From Lacticaseibacillus paracasei subsp. paracasei (lineage in GTDB: Bacteria > Bacillota > Bacilli > Lactobacillales > Lactobacillaceae): a stretch of DNA of 64,000 bases. Where the stretch lies: positions 2,108,001 to 2,172,000 of the forward strand of contig NZ_AP012541.1 of the NCBI RefSeq assembly GCF_000829035.1, read 5' to 3'. The notes beneath the pieces are model-generated. The model searched no databases. It was not told the origin of the DNA and saw nothing but the letters and a program-made list of their open reading frames with translations. Of the stretch, positions 51,525-59,861 are shown piece by piece; the stretch's first letter is position 1, and every line of letters begins with the position of its first letter. The translations under genes were made by a program, and so were the position numbers.

Positions 51525-52444
51525 TCTGCCTTCACTCCGTTATTCAAGTCAATGACTGCATTGAGGCTCGCTGCGTTACTGATCAAGTGTGTGGTCATAC
51601 TGCGATCAATGCGCTTAATCATTTTGCTAAGCACTGGTTTTGGTCCCAGTTCAATGACCGTGTCAATACCAGTTGCCTTCAGTTGCCGCACCACATCAGC
51701 AAACTTAGTCGGTTCAGCCACCTGAGCCGCCAAAATTGACCGCATGTTTTCAGCCGAGAAGGGCTCAAGGGTCGTGGTACTGATGACCGGTGTAGCTGGA
51801 TCAAAGACATGTACTTGGTCAAGGGCAGCACGCAATGGTGGCTGCGCATCAGCCATTAACGGACTATGAAATCCGCCAGCAACTTTCAGTGGCACAGTGC
51901 GAACGCCTTGATCTGACAACCACGCTTCAACCTGCGCCAAGCCAGCCTTGCTGCCAGCCAGTACGGTCTGTTTAGGGCCATTGTAATTGGCTGGCCAAAC
52001 ATCAGGCACTTGTTGACAGGCAGCCGCAATCACAGCAGTATCGCCAGTCATGACGGCTAACATGCTGCCTGGATGGGCCTGACAAGCAGCGGCCATCGCC
52101 TTGCCGCGGGCAGCAACCAGCTTCAACCCATCTTCCAAACTGATCCCGCCGCCAGCAATCAAGGCACTGTATTCCCCTAGACTTAAGCCAGCAAGTGCGG
52201 TTTCATCGGGCAATGCCGCGGCTGCTACTTCATGCATGGCCACGCTGTACGCAACTAAAGCCGGTTGCAAAGCATCCGGATGAGCAGCAAAATCCCCAGT
52301 CGCCAAAAACTGCGGCAGATCGAAGTCCAAAACTGCATCAGCGCGGTCAATAATCTCTTTGAATATCAAAGTATTCTGGTAAAAATCAATCCCCATTCCG
52401 GGGACCTCGGCACCTTGGCCATTAAACACATATGCAAAACGCAA
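51521..52444 (-). CDS. fabD: Malonyl-CoA:ACP transacylase
   Basis: 307 residues. YVFNGQGAEVPGMG at the N-terminus is the first signature. The nucleophile Ser lies in AGLSLGEYSAL, where many FabD have GHSLGE; the variant with Leu is common in lactobacilli. The His in the segment VAGGFHSPLM completes the site. Loads malonate on ACP. The start is TTG at 52444 with GAGGAGG upstream; the longer frame from 52465 includes the ribosome site itself. Confidence 0.95.
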   Translation of the reverse strand: MRFAYVFNGQGAEVPGMGIDFYQNTLIFKEIIDRADAVLDFDLPQFLATGDFAAHPDALQPALVAYSVAMHEVAAAALPDETALAGLSLGEYSALIAGGGISLEDGLKLVAARGKAMAAACQAHPGSMLAVMTGDTAVIAAACQQVPDVWPANYNGPKQTVLAGSKAGLAQVEAWLSDQGVRTVPLKVAGGFHSPLMADAQPPLRAALDQVHVFDPATPVISTTTLEPFSAENMRSILAAQVAEPTKFADVVRQLKATGIDTVIELGPKPVLSKMIKRIDRSMTTHLISNAASLNAVIDLNNGVKAD

Positions 52445-52480
52445 GCAAGTACCTCCTCGTTTCAATGCGGACGTTTGCCG

Positions 52481-53467
52481 TTAAGCCTGTGCCTGCACAT
52501 CGACTTGACCTGTCAATAAGGCCGCCATTTTTGAGCCAGCCAAAATTTCTTTGGCCTGACGCATCACGTCCTCAACAATGTCTTCGCTGCTTTCTTCACG
52601 CTTAACTAAGCCAGCAATCTCACCAGCCATGAAGGAACCGTGTTCACGATCGCCTTCAAGGACGGCTTTACGCAAACTACCATTACCAAGTTCTTCAACT
52701 GCCGAAAAATCGGTCGTGTCAGAAAGGGCAATTTTCTTTTCAAGTTTCAGGAAATTCCGGCTCATTGGGTTCTTCAAAACGCGGGCAGCATGACCGACAT
52801 ACAGGCCGGTTACCAGTGTATCAACGTCCTTGGCTTTAATGACGGCGTCCTTGTAGTTCTGGTGGATTCGGCTAGACGTTGACGTCAGAAAACGCGTCCC
52901 CATCTGAACACCGATGGCTCCTAAACTCAAGGCAGCCGCCACACCACGACCGTCAGCAATACCGCCAGCTGCAACGACGGGAATATCAACCGCATCGACA
53001 ACTTGTGGCACTAAGGCCATCGTGGTAATGCTACCAATATGACCGCCAGATTCCATGCCTTCAGCGATAACGCCGTCGACACCGTCTTTTGCCATCCGTT
53101 TTGCCATGGCGACAGACGGTACAACCGGCATCACAATCGTGCCATTTTGCTGCAACCGTTCTAAGTAGCGGCTTGGATCACCGGCACCAGTCGTCACAAG
53201 CGCAACCTTAGCGTCAACGATCACGTCAATGACTTGTTCGACAAATGGTGAAAGTAGCATGACATTCACACCAAATGCCTTGTCAGTCAGTGACTTGGCA
53301 ATATCAATTTGCTCTTTGACCCAAGAAGCTGGGGCATGACCAGAACCAATGATGCCCAAGCCGCCAGCTTCAGAAACTGATGCGGCGAGCTTGCCGTCAG
53401 CGACCCACGCCATGCCGCCTTGAAAAAGCGGATATTTAACGCCCAAGCGTTCCATTAATGGACTCAT
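52481..53467 (-). CDS. fabK: Enoyl-ACP reductase, FMN-dependent FabK
   Basis: 328 residues, TIM-barrel flavoprotein of the nitronate monooxygenase superfamily. It starts with KYPLFQGGMAWVADGKLAASVSEAGGLGIIGSG and contains EGMESGGHIG, PVVAAGGIADGRG and GVQMGTRFLTS (FMN phosphate binding). It performs the last reduction of the elongation cycle in place of FabI. No fabI is seen in this operon. ATG with AAGGGAG upstream. Confidence 0.96.
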   Translation of the reverse strand: MSPLMERLGVKYPLFQGGMAWVADGKLAASVSEAGGLGIIGSGHAPASWVKEQIDIAKSLTDKAFGVNVMLLSPFVEQVIDVIVDAKVALVTTGAGDPSRYLERLQQNGTIVMPVVPSVAMAKRMAKDGVDGVIAEGMESGGHIGSITTMALVPQVVDAVDIPVVAAGGIADGRGVAAALSLGAIGVQMGTRFLTSTSSRIHQNYKDAVIKAKDVDTLVTGLYVGHAARVLKNPMSRNFLKLEKKIALSDTTDFSAVEELGNGSLRKAVLEGDREHGSFMAGEIAGLVKREESSEDIVEDVMRQAKEILAGSKMAALLTGQVDVQAQA

Positions 53468-53490
53468 TGGCCCACTCCCTTCAAGTTGTC

Positions 53491-53730
53491 TTAAGCTTCA
53501 GCCTTTTCGGTGATGAAGTTAACAAGATCAGCCACCGTTTCAATGCTTTCATCGGTATCAATCTTAACGTCGAATTCGTCTTCGATTTCGTTGATGATTT
53601 CGAAAATATCCAAACTGTCAGCATCCAAATCATTCTTGAAGTTGGTTGTCAGTTGAACTTCTTCCGGCTTCTTATCCAATTGGTCAGCGATAATGTTTTG
53701 TACCTTAGGCAATACTTCTTCGTTTGTCAT
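53491..53730 (-). CDS. acpP: Acyl carrier protein
   Basis: 79 residues, strongly acidic. The phosphopantetheine site is the Ser in LDADSLDIFEI. Carries all acyl intermediates of the pathway. ATG with AAAGGAG upstream. It lies between fabH and fabK, the usual place in lactobacilli. Confidence 0.97.
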   Translation of the reverse strand: MTNEEVLPKVQNIIADQLDKKPEEVQLTTNFKNDLDADSLDIFEIINEIEDEFDVKIDTDESIETVADLVNFITEKAEA

Positions 53731-53833
53731 GTTTAATGTTCTCCTTTAAAGTTAACTATTTTGTAAGCGCCAGCAGAAGCGGACCCATAAGCGGGCTTCT
53801 GCGACTGCGAGCGCATCAGACTCAAACATACTG

Positions 53834-54796
53834 TTAATAAGTGACGATCAACGAGCCAACGGATAAACCGCCGCCAAAACCGCTGAGTACCAGCCGCTGA
53901 CCGCGTTGTAAGCGACCGTCTTCAGCTAATTGTGCCAACAAGATCGGCACACTGGCTGCACTGGTGTTGCCATGCTCATCAATATTGATTGGGAACTTGG
54001 CAGGATCTGCTTTCAGCTTTTTGGTGACTGATTGCACAATTCTGGCATTGGCTTGGTGTAAGAGATACCAATCAACGTCATCAACCGCAACGGCTGCCTG
54101 TGTCAGTGCCCGATTGATTGAGCGTGGCACTTCGGAAATGGCGAATTGATAAACCGCTCGCCCATTCATTTTGAAAAATGGGGACGGCTTAGCTGAAGGT
54201 GCTTCGGCAAACGGACTGTGATTCGTCTGTTCACCAGCAACCAAAGCCATCTCAGTATCGCCGAAACTTTTAAGATCCACGGCCTGAACCGGGAAACCTT
54301 GATCATTGATCAAAACCCCGCCAGCACCATCAGCAAACAATACGGCCGTTCGCCGATCATGCCAATCGACAAGCCGAGAAAGTACCTCGCTGCCGATCAC
54401 AATTCCTTGATGAACCGTTGGACTCGTCATCAGGCGATCCGCAACATGTAATGCATATTCAAAGCCGGCACAGGCAACATTGATGTTAAAAGCAAAGGCA
54501 TGGTCTGCCTGCAAGGCCGCCTGCAAACGATTCGCCTCAGCTGGCGTCGCATAATCCGGACTCATGGTTGCCACAATAATAAAATCAAGTTGGTCAGCCG
54601 CGACCTGCGCTTTGGCCAATAACTGCTGAGCAACATCGTAAGCTAAATCAAAATTTTTTTGATTGGTGACGACATGGCGCGCTTTAATCCCGGTGCGTTC
54701 CTTGATCCAATCATCGGACGTATCCATGTACTGGCGCAATTGATCATTCTCAATCCGCGTGGCAGGTACCGAATAGGCACTGGCCAGAATCTCCAA
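53834..54796 (-). CDS. fabH: 3-oxoacyl-ACP synthase III
   Basis: 320 residues. Active-site Cys in NINVACAGFEYAL, His in LLHQANARI and Asn in DEHGNTSAASVPI. Starts chain synthesis by condensing acetyl-CoA with malonyl-ACP. The start is TTG at 54796 with AAGGA 6 bases upstream, 15 bases after the fabT stop. Confidence 0.96.
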   Translation of the reverse strand: MEILASAYSVPATRIENDQLRQYMDTSDDWIKERTGIKARHVVTNQKNFDLAYDVAQQLLAKAQVAADQLDFIIVATMSPDYATPAEANRLQAALQADHAFAFNINVACAGFEYALHVADRLMTSPTVHQGIVIGSEVLSRLVDWHDRRTAVLFADGAGGVLINDQGFPVQAVDLKSFGDTEMALVAGEQTNHSPFAEAPSAKPSPFFKMNGRAVYQFAISEVPRSINRALTQAAVAVDDVDWYLLHQANARIVQSVTKKLKADPAKFPINIDEHGNTSAASVPILLAQLAEDGRLQRGQRLVLSGFGGGLSVGSLIVTY

Positions 54797-54811
54797 AGCG
54801 GGTCCTTCTTT

Positions 54812-55261
54812 CTAATGACGATATTCGTCAATAAATTCATTCAGATTATCCAGTGCCCGCTCGATCAATTCGATCTGTGGCTCGGTAAATCCTTTGACGA
54901 AACTCGCAACCATTTTTTGATGAAAGGCAAGATGGGCACGATACATCAGGCGACCTTTGCGACTGAGCCGTAAATTCACAACGCGTTTATCCGACTCAAG
55001 ATGCAACCGCTCGACATAACCTTTACGCGCTAAATTATTGATGGCAACGCTCAAAGTGCCTTGGGTGACATGCAGTCGTTTAGCAACATCGCTTGAACTC
55101 GGTGTCGCATGAATGCCGATCGCATCGATCGTATGCATTTCCTTGATGCCTAAATCGCGGAACTGACTTTTACGCAGTTCTTCTTCTTCCATTCGTAAAA
55201 TATCGGTATAAACTCTGATCAATTTATCATTGATCCGCTTGACGCTTGGCTTTTGGGACAT
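54812..55261 (-). CDS. fabT: FabT, MarR-family regulator of fatty-acid synthesis
   Basis: 149 residues. Winged helix MarR protein with SDVAKRLHVTQGTLSVAINNLARKGYVERLHLESDKRVVNLRLSRKG. FabT represses the fab genes when charged acyl-ACP is abundant. The start at 55261 (MSQKPSVKR) has GGAGG upstream; a longer frame to 55339 crosses the promoter. It has its own promoter and FabT box, and another pair of boxes lies at the operon's main promoter. Confidence 0.94.
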   Translation of the reverse strand: MSQKPSVKRINDKLIRVYTDILRMEEEELRKSQFRDLGIKEMHTIDAIGIHATPSSSDVAKRLHVTQGTLSVAINNLARKGYVERLHLESDKRVVNLRLSRKGRLMYRAHLAFHQKMVASFVKGFTEPQIELIERALDNLNEFIDEYRH

Positions 55262-55278
55262 AGGTGTGCCTCCATTGA

Positions 55279-55326
55279 CAACTGATTTGATATTCAAAGT
55301 ATCAGTTGAAAAAAATAGCCTGTCAA
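55279..55326 (-). promoter_or_regulatory. Internal promoter with FabT box before fabT
   Basis: TTGACA (55321-55326) and GATACT (55298-55303) with a 17-base spacer. Right after the -10 is the palindrome TTTGATATTCAAA (55286-55298), the FabT box type. Around it a second pair of arms, CAACTGAT / ATCAGTTG (55279-55286, 55301-55308), makes a nested palindrome. Confidence 0.75.
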
Positions 55327-55331
55327 GTGAG

Positions 55332-55769
55332 CTAAGCATTGGCTTCTACCACGAAATGCAATTCTGCGTGGCAAACCAATTCATCTCCGATACTGGCAGT
55401 CGTCGCAACGACCCCCATATTCTCTCGAACCTTAACCATTTTGATCGCCAGTGTTAGTACACTGCCAGTTGGAACTTGTGCTGAAAAATCAGCTTTACTG
55501 ATACTGCCTAGATAAGCTGTTTTGCCAGCAAACTTTGGCGATTTTAAAATCAAAATGGATGCCGCTTGCGCTAGTGTTTCAATAATCAGTGTTGGCGGCA
55601 TCGTTAGTTCATCTGGTAGATAGCCGACCAAATGATCCTCCGCAACACTGACATACTTCTCAGCCACCAGCGATTCATCAGGCACTAACTCACTCACATG
55701 ATCGATATAAAACAATGGATATCGATTCGGAATTAATGCCTGAATGGTTGAGGTATTTAAAGTTGTCAT
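55332..55769 (-). CDS. FabZ-like hot-dog protein lacking the catalytic His
   Basis: 145 residues, first gene of the fatty-acid operon. It aligns with FabZ throughout: LIPNRYPLFYIDHVSEL, then IIETLAQAASILIL with the catalytic Glu, then GKTAYLGSISKADFSAQV. But the segment that in FabZ reads GHFPG-PI-PGV is GYLPDELTMPPTL, so the catalytic His is replaced by Tyr and the conserved Gly residues are lost. The canonical FabZ at 48545 is intact. It may be an inactive partner or have another thioester-binding role. The start at 55769 has GAGGAGG upstream. Confidence 0.85.
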   Translation of the reverse strand: MTTLNTSTIQALIPNRYPLFYIDHVSELVPDESLVAEKYVSVAEDHLVGYLPDELTMPPTLIIETLAQAASILILKSPKFAGKTAYLGSISKADFSAQVPTGSVLTLAIKMVKVRENMGVVATTASIGDELVCHAELHFVVEANA

Positions 55770-55789
55770 AGCTTCGCCTCCTCTTTTCA

Positions 55790-55870
55790 AACGCGATTGC
55801 CGGCCTAAACGTTGCCTGCTCACGCTTTCTTTTTAAACACGGTCGCCAGCCCGGAAAAAACCGGGCCAGC
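55790..55870 (-). repeat. Two shortened family C pieces
   Basis: ACGCGATTGCCGGCC...GCTCACGCT (about 55795-55828) and ACGGTCGCCAGCCCGG...CCGGGCCAGC (about 55839-55864). Each keeps the ends of family C but has lost the middle. The second forms a GCCCGG/CCGGGC hairpin. Confidence 0.6.
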
Positions 55871-55876
55871 TTTTTT

Positions 55877-55998
55877 CAAAACGCGTTCGCTGACCCAGAA
55901 ATCTACGTGTAAGGACCCTGCACGCACTGGCCAAAGTGCGGCCATCACGTTCAGGCCCACTTACACTCCGATTTCTAACCGGGCCAGCTCACGCTCTC
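55877..55998 (-). repeat. Repeat family C, copy C5, in the operon leader
   Basis: Full copy from AAACGCGTTCGCTGACCCAG to GGGCCAGCTCACGCTC on the plus strand, with inverted halves around GGCCAAAGTGCGGCC. It lies between the main fab promoter and the first gene, so it is transcribed as part of a 250-base leader. Confidence 0.85.
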
Positions 55999-56009
55999 AA
56001 CTAAACTAG

Positions 56010-56051
56010 TTGAATGTTCAAAGCATATGCAGAACTGCTTTGATTGTCAAA
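56010..56051 (-). promoter_or_regulatory. Main promoter of the fatty-acid operon with two FabT boxes
   Basis: TTGACA (56045-56050) and TATGCT (56022-56027) with a 17-base spacer. One FabT-type palindrome, TTTGATTGTCAAA (56039-56051), covers the -35. A second, TTGAATGTTCAAA (56010-56022), covers the start of transcription. The rest of 56052-56209 shows no gene. Confidence 0.8.
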
Positions 56052-56210
56052 CCTTTTTTGCGTTTATTATCTTTTGAGAATATTGATGTGTCAGAATGAA
56101 TACGGTCTCAGATAATATGGTTAAGGGGTTTAAGGGTTACCGAAAAAAGCCTAACTATGCAAAAAAAAATCTCGACTTTTTTCTGGTTTTCGTTGTCAAA
56201 AATGGCAAAA

Positions 56211-56251
56211 TAAAAAAGCTAAAGTTGAGAATACACAATAGCTTTTTTACA
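56211..56251 (-). terminator. Terminator after the alpha/beta hydrolase gene
   Basis: AAAAAAGCTA ... TAGCTTTTTT, read on the minus strand with a T run, 14 bases after the stop. Confidence 0.75.
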
Positions 56252-56265
56252 AAATTCGGTTGAAC

Positions 56266-57249
56266 TTACCACTCATTAGCCGATGTTTGGGACACGGTAG
56301 CACGCAAATGGTTTTCTTTTAGCCGAAGTCGGACAATGGTGCCAACTTTTTTGGGATCGTCAATCCACGGTTCATGTCCTGCCCCATTCACGGTTAACAG
56401 TTCACCATGTTGCACGACAGCGGCGATTTCTTGACCGAGTTCAGGATTCGCAAAGGTATCATTCGTTCCCCAGATTAACGTCATTGGAACAGACAGCTCG
56501 CGCAATTGCGACTCTTTCAATGCATTGTGGTACTTTTCTTGATTCATCGTCCGTAATAAGGACAAGGTTGCCAGCTGATAGTTTGGCAAATGATCAAATG
56601 CATAAACACAGTCCGCAAAGCTTTGCGGCAAAGCACTGACGGCAGCCGGATCAGTCCCCATGCGATGCAGCGGTCCCCAAGCGCGTTTGGCTGATTTAGG
56701 GATTTGACGTTTCATGAACCATTTACCAAGACCTGGCATCATCGCCATTTTGAGCAATGTCGGTGTTTTGGTTATAAGCATTCGGCCGGGATTACCCAGT
56801 AAAATGAGCTGCTGAACCCGATCTGGATAAGCCAGCGCAAACCAAGTCGCCCAATGCGCACCGATCGAATGAGCAATGATCGGTGCTGATTTGAGATCAA
56901 GCTTATCCATGACCTGGCTGAACAAATCCACGGCAAAATTGTGAACATCTACTTGCTCATGATCAAATCCATCGCTCAAACCGCCACCTGGGCGCGCCAT
57001 GACAAAAACATGATAGCCGACTAGTTGCGGCAACAACGGCGCTAGCGCATATGGATCACCAGTATTGCCGGGCACAACCAGCACGGGGTCGCCATGACCA
57101 AACTCTAAGACCCGAACCCGCAAATCATCAGGCGCAATTTTAAACCAGCGCGTCTTAGGCTTTAAGTGAAAGTCAGCCCAGAGTTGATTTTCAGCGTTTC
57201 GTGCCGCCTGAAAAGCAACAGAATCATGTTCAAGAATTGGTTGCGTCAA
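56266..57249 (-). CDS. Alpha/beta hydrolase
   Basis: 327 residues. Alpha/beta-hydrolase fold with the nucleophile elbow AHSIGAHWA (Ser near 127), Asp in WGTNDTFANPE and His in NGAGHEPW. PGNTGDPYALAPLLPQL forms the oxyanion region. No signal peptide. Esterase or lipase-like; substrate unknown. The start is TTG at 57249 with AAGGGGG upstream. It is 63 bases after the alcohol dehydrogenase gene and may be cotranscribed. Confidence 0.88.
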   Translation of the reverse strand: MTQPILEHDSVAFQAARNAENQLWADFHLKPKTRWFKIAPDDLRVRVLEFGHGDPVLVVPGNTGDPYALAPLLPQLVGYHVFVMARPGGGLSDGFDHEQVDVHNFAVDLFSQVMDKLDLKSAPIIAHSIGAHWATWFALAYPDRVQQLILLGNPGRMLITKTPTLLKMAMMPGLGKWFMKRQIPKSAKRAWGPLHRMGTDPAAVSALPQSFADCVYAFDHLPNYQLATLSLLRTMNQEKYHNALKESQLRELSVPMTLIWGTNDTFANPELGQEIAAVVQHGELLTVNGAGHEPWIDDPKKVGTIVRLRLKENHLRATVSQTSANEW

Positions 57250-57312
57250 AAAAGAACCCCCTTTAAAAGTGGCACAACAATGTCAGGTATAGACTCGTTA
57301 CCGCTAACACTT

Positions 57313-58506
57313 TTATGCCAGCCCATCTGTCATGGATGCTTGATAAATCGTTTCGACATCTTCTACCGACAACGGCACATAGGCGCGCGTTTCAAGACTA
57401 GCATTGGCAACAGCAGCAGTCGCCATGGCATCAAAATGCTGAGTATCCTTGATCCCAACTTCAGGCAAGGTCATCGGGAACCCTAAGCGACTAATCCAAT
57501 CAAAGGTCGCGTCAATAGCCGCTTGCGCCACGGCATAAGATTCATCACCTTCAAGATCCCAGACATGGCGACCAAATTGTGCCAACATTTCTGCTGTCGT
57601 TGCGTCCTTGGTCAGAATAAACGACATCCAACGCGGTGTTAAAATGCCAAGGCCGACACCATGGGTAATGTCATAATAGGCTGATAGTTCATGTTCAAGG
57701 CTATGCACTGTCCAGCCATTTTCGTTAGCAACACTCACGATACCGTTTAGCGCCATCGTTGCGCTCCACATTAAGTTGGCGCGGGCATCATAGTTATCCG
57801 GTTGTTTCAACGCAATGGGCGCCCACTTAATAACTGTACGCATCAAGCCTTCAATCATGCCTTTGCTGGCGTCATTATTTTTTGAACGATCAAAATATTG
57901 TTCAAGCAAATGACTAAGAATATCCATTGATCCCGCCGCCGTTTGTCTGGCTGGCACAGTAAAGGTCAGTGACGGATCCAAAAATGAAACCGCTGGTGTG
58001 TTTGGCCCGACTGTGCCGAGCTTTTCATGAGTGACAGGATTTGAAATCACGGAGCCGCTGTTCATCTCACTGCCTGTCGCTGCTAATGTCAGAATATCGA
58101 CGACTGGCAATTGCTGCAATTTCCGGCGAGTTACACCACGATCTTTGACAAGATCCCATGGGTCGCCTTCGTAAAACTTGGCGCTGGCAATGACTTTTGC
58201 AGCATCAATGACGGAACCGCCACCAACTGCCAAAACAACATCAATATCCTGATCCTTTGCCAGCTTTTGGCCAGCACGGATAGAATCGATCTTCGGGTTC
58301 GGCTCAATGCCCGGCAATTCGGTTAACTGCAAATCAGCGAGCAGTCCAGTCACGGTATCGTATAAGCCTGACTTTTTGATGGAATGGCCACCATAAACGA
58401 ACAAAACACGCGAACCAAATTGACTCACCGCGTCGTGCAGCTCAACATCTAATCGGCCTGTACCAAAACAAATATCGGTTTTATTCTGAAATCGAAAATT
58501 CTTCAA
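57313..58506 (-). CDS. Iron-containing alcohol dehydrogenase (butanol dehydrogenase type)
   Basis: 397 residues. NAD(P) site AVGGGSVIDAAKVIA and TLAATGSEMN. The metal ligands are the Asp and His in GSMDILSHLLEQYF and the two His in VHSLEHELSAYYDITHGVGLGIL. The pattern matches BdhA/YqhD-like aldehyde reductases that use NADPH. Likely reduces short aldehydes. ATG, 254 bases of upstream region without another gene. Confidence 0.93.
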   Translation of the reverse strand: MKNFRFQNKTDICFGTGRLDVELHDAVSQFGSRVLFVYGGHSIKKSGLYDTVTGLLADLQLTELPGIEPNPKIDSIRAGQKLAKDQDIDVVLAVGGGSVIDAAKVIASAKFYEGDPWDLVKDRGVTRRKLQQLPVVDILTLAATGSEMNSGSVISNPVTHEKLGTVGPNTPAVSFLDPSLTFTVPARQTAAGSMDILSHLLEQYFDRSKNNDASKGMIEGLMRTVIKWAPIALKQPDNYDARANLMWSATMALNGIVSVANENGWTVHSLEHELSAYYDITHGVGLGILTPRWMSFILTKDATTAEMLAQFGRHVWDLEGDESYAVAQAAIDATFDWISRLGFPMTLPEVGIKDTQHFDAMATAAVANASLETRAYVPLSVEDVETIYQASMTDGLA

Positions 58507-58716
58507 AGTTATCGCTCCTTTTTTGAGTGTGAACCTGATCGTTTCTTATTACTTTAATTGTAACGGTTTTAAGGGTAAAAGAAACGCGAATAGTGGCAAT
58601 TTCTCGGATCTCGTTCAGTTGACGGGTATCGATGAATCCAGCTGGTAGCGTGGTGACTTGCTACTTTCTCCCAAACTGGTAAGGAATGGACGCTGGCATG
58701 TTCCTCAGCACACAAA

Positions 58717-58745
58717 AAAAGCCCGACTTAAACAGCCGGACTACC
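58717..58745 (-). terminator. Terminator of the 63-codon gene
   Basis: On the minus strand AGTCCGGCT, loop, AGTCGGGCT (two G-U pairs) then seven T residues, 16 bases after the stop at 58761. Confidence 0.65.
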
Positions 58746-58760
58746 AACCCACTTTTTTTC

Positions 58761-58952
58761 TTAGTGACTCGCTTTAACCGCGTAAACAACCCGGATTGGA
58801 GTGGCTCGCACGCGTAATAACCGTGCGGCCTCCACATTGCCATGGGCCGCGCGGATGCATAGCATCCGCCGTGCCTGCTTTGCCACTAGCAATGTGGGGA
58901 AGTTTTTAGGGAAAAGTAAAGCGAATAACTCCTCATTTGTCGCGCCAATCAA
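58761..58952 (-). CDS. Small hypothetical protein, 63 residues
   Basis: Not recognised. Contains EELFALLFPKNFPTLLVAKQARR and a basic C-terminal half (RLLRVRATPIRVVYAVKASH). The unit has a promoter (58992-59020), a ribosome site (AAAGGTG about 10 bases before TTG at 58952) and a terminator. An ATG at 58991 in frame lies at the predicted transcript start and would be leaderless. The complete unit supports a real gene despite the small size. Confidence 0.5.
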   Translation of the reverse strand: MIGATNEELFALLFPKNFPTLLVAKQARRMLCIRAAHGNVEAARLLRVRATPIRVVYAVKASH

Positions 58953-58991
58953 TGATAAGGGACACCTTTCTGCTTGCTGTAATTTGTGCAT

Positions 58992-59020
58992 AGTGTAGCA
59001 TGTTTCTCAGCAGGCGCCAA
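58992..59020 (-). promoter_or_regulatory. Promoter of the 63-codon gene
   Basis: TTGGCG (59015-59020) and TACACT (58992-58997) with a 17-base spacer and an extended -10 (TGC). Confidence 0.6.
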
Positions 59021-59058
59021 GGGGTAATTGATGTTTTTGTTATTTTACTTACCGAGAC

Positions 59059-59358
59059 TTAATTTAATCGGCCTTTGGCAATCAAATCAGTATTTAAAAA
59101 CCAGTGTACGGCTGGATCGCCTTGTAGGCGGCTGTAAGGTAGTGGCGTTTTCCCTTGTGCAGCAAGTTGCTTGTTGAGGTAATTCCGAAGAATCCAAGGC
59201 TCTTCAATTTGATCAACCTGCAATTGCAAAACCGCTTCGACATGCTCCGGCGTGGTCGCAAGATCTTGGGCAGCTTGCTCAAGTGTGACGCCAGCCAAGT
59301 TAAAGTTAGCTGCCAGTTCTTTCTTCGTGTTGCGTCGTTCAATGATGGTTAAAGACAT
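59059..59358 (-). CDS. DUF2316 family protein
   Basis: 99 residues. SLTIIERRNTKKELAANFNLAGVTLEQAAQDLATTPEHVEAVLQL is a helix-turn-helix-like segment. WILRNYLNKQLAAQGKTPLPYSRL and AVHWFLNTDLI at the end are typical of DUF2316. Probably a small DNA-binding protein. It is 39 bases after the MarR gene and in one operon with it. Confidence 0.85.
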   Translation of the reverse strand: MSLTIIERRNTKKELAANFNLAGVTLEQAAQDLATTPEHVEAVLQLQVDQIEEPWILRNYLNKQLAAQGKTPLPYSRLQGDPAVHWFLNTDLIAKGRLN

Positions 59359-59397
59359 GATTTTGCTCCCTTCAAAGGGTCATAAACGCCGGCAAGG

Positions 59398-59811
59398 TTA
59401 TTGCAAGGCTTTCAACACTTGCTTCAGAGTCACCGTCAGTGCTTCTGGATCAGGCACGTTTGCCGCAAAGGCCTTTTCCAGTACTTGAAACAAATCACGA
59501 ACTTGCTCGGCGGTTGTCTCGCCCTCATCAGTCAAAAACAGTTGCCGCTCACGTTCGCTGTGCGGTGCCATTCGTTTTTCCAAAAGCCCGCGTTGGATCA
59601 AACTTTTAATCAAATTAGACACGCTAGCCGGTCCCCGACTTAATTCGACACTGACCTGTCGTTGATTAGCGCCTGGATTAGCGGCAATAAAAGTAAGCAC
59701 CTTGGCTTGATCGCTATTGAGATCCAAATTGCTTAAATGTTGATTCAAAAAATACTTCTGTAGTTTTGCGAGCTGATAAATCAGCCCGGAAATGTTCGAT
59801 TCACTTTGCAT
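59398..59811 (-). CDS. MarR-family transcriptional regulator
   Basis: 137 residues. Winged-helix core NQRQVSVELSRGPASVSNLIKSLIQRGLLEKRMAPHSERERQLFLTDEG. Start at 59811 (MQSESN) with GGAGG 8 bases upstream; a frame five codons longer contains the ribosome site. Followed by DUF2316. Target unknown; autoregulation is likely since the promoter is immediately upstream. Confidence 0.9.
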   Translation of the reverse strand: MQSESNISGLIYQLAKLQKYFLNQHLSNLDLNSDQAKVLTFIAANPGANQRQVSVELSRGPASVSNLIKSLIQRGLLEKRMAPHSERERQLFLTDEGETTAEQVRDLFQVLEKAFAANVPDPEALTVTLKQVLKALQ

Positions 59812-59833
59812 TATCAAAACCTCCATGATAACC

Positions 59834-59861
59834 AGTATACGTCTTTTTGTTTCATATGCAA
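59834..59861 (-). promoter_or_regulatory. Promoter of the MarR-DUF2316 operon
   Basis: TTGCAT (59856-59861) and TATACT (59834-59839) with a 16-base spacer. Confidence 0.65.

Noticed and set aside
51521..52444. FabD as an inactive paralogue because GHSLGE reads GLSLGE
   Set aside because: The nucleophile Ser is kept and the Leu variant is usual in lactobacilli.
58661..58843. 60-codon minus-strand frame
   Set aside because: It runs through the terminator of the 63-codon gene and overlaps that gene in another frame.
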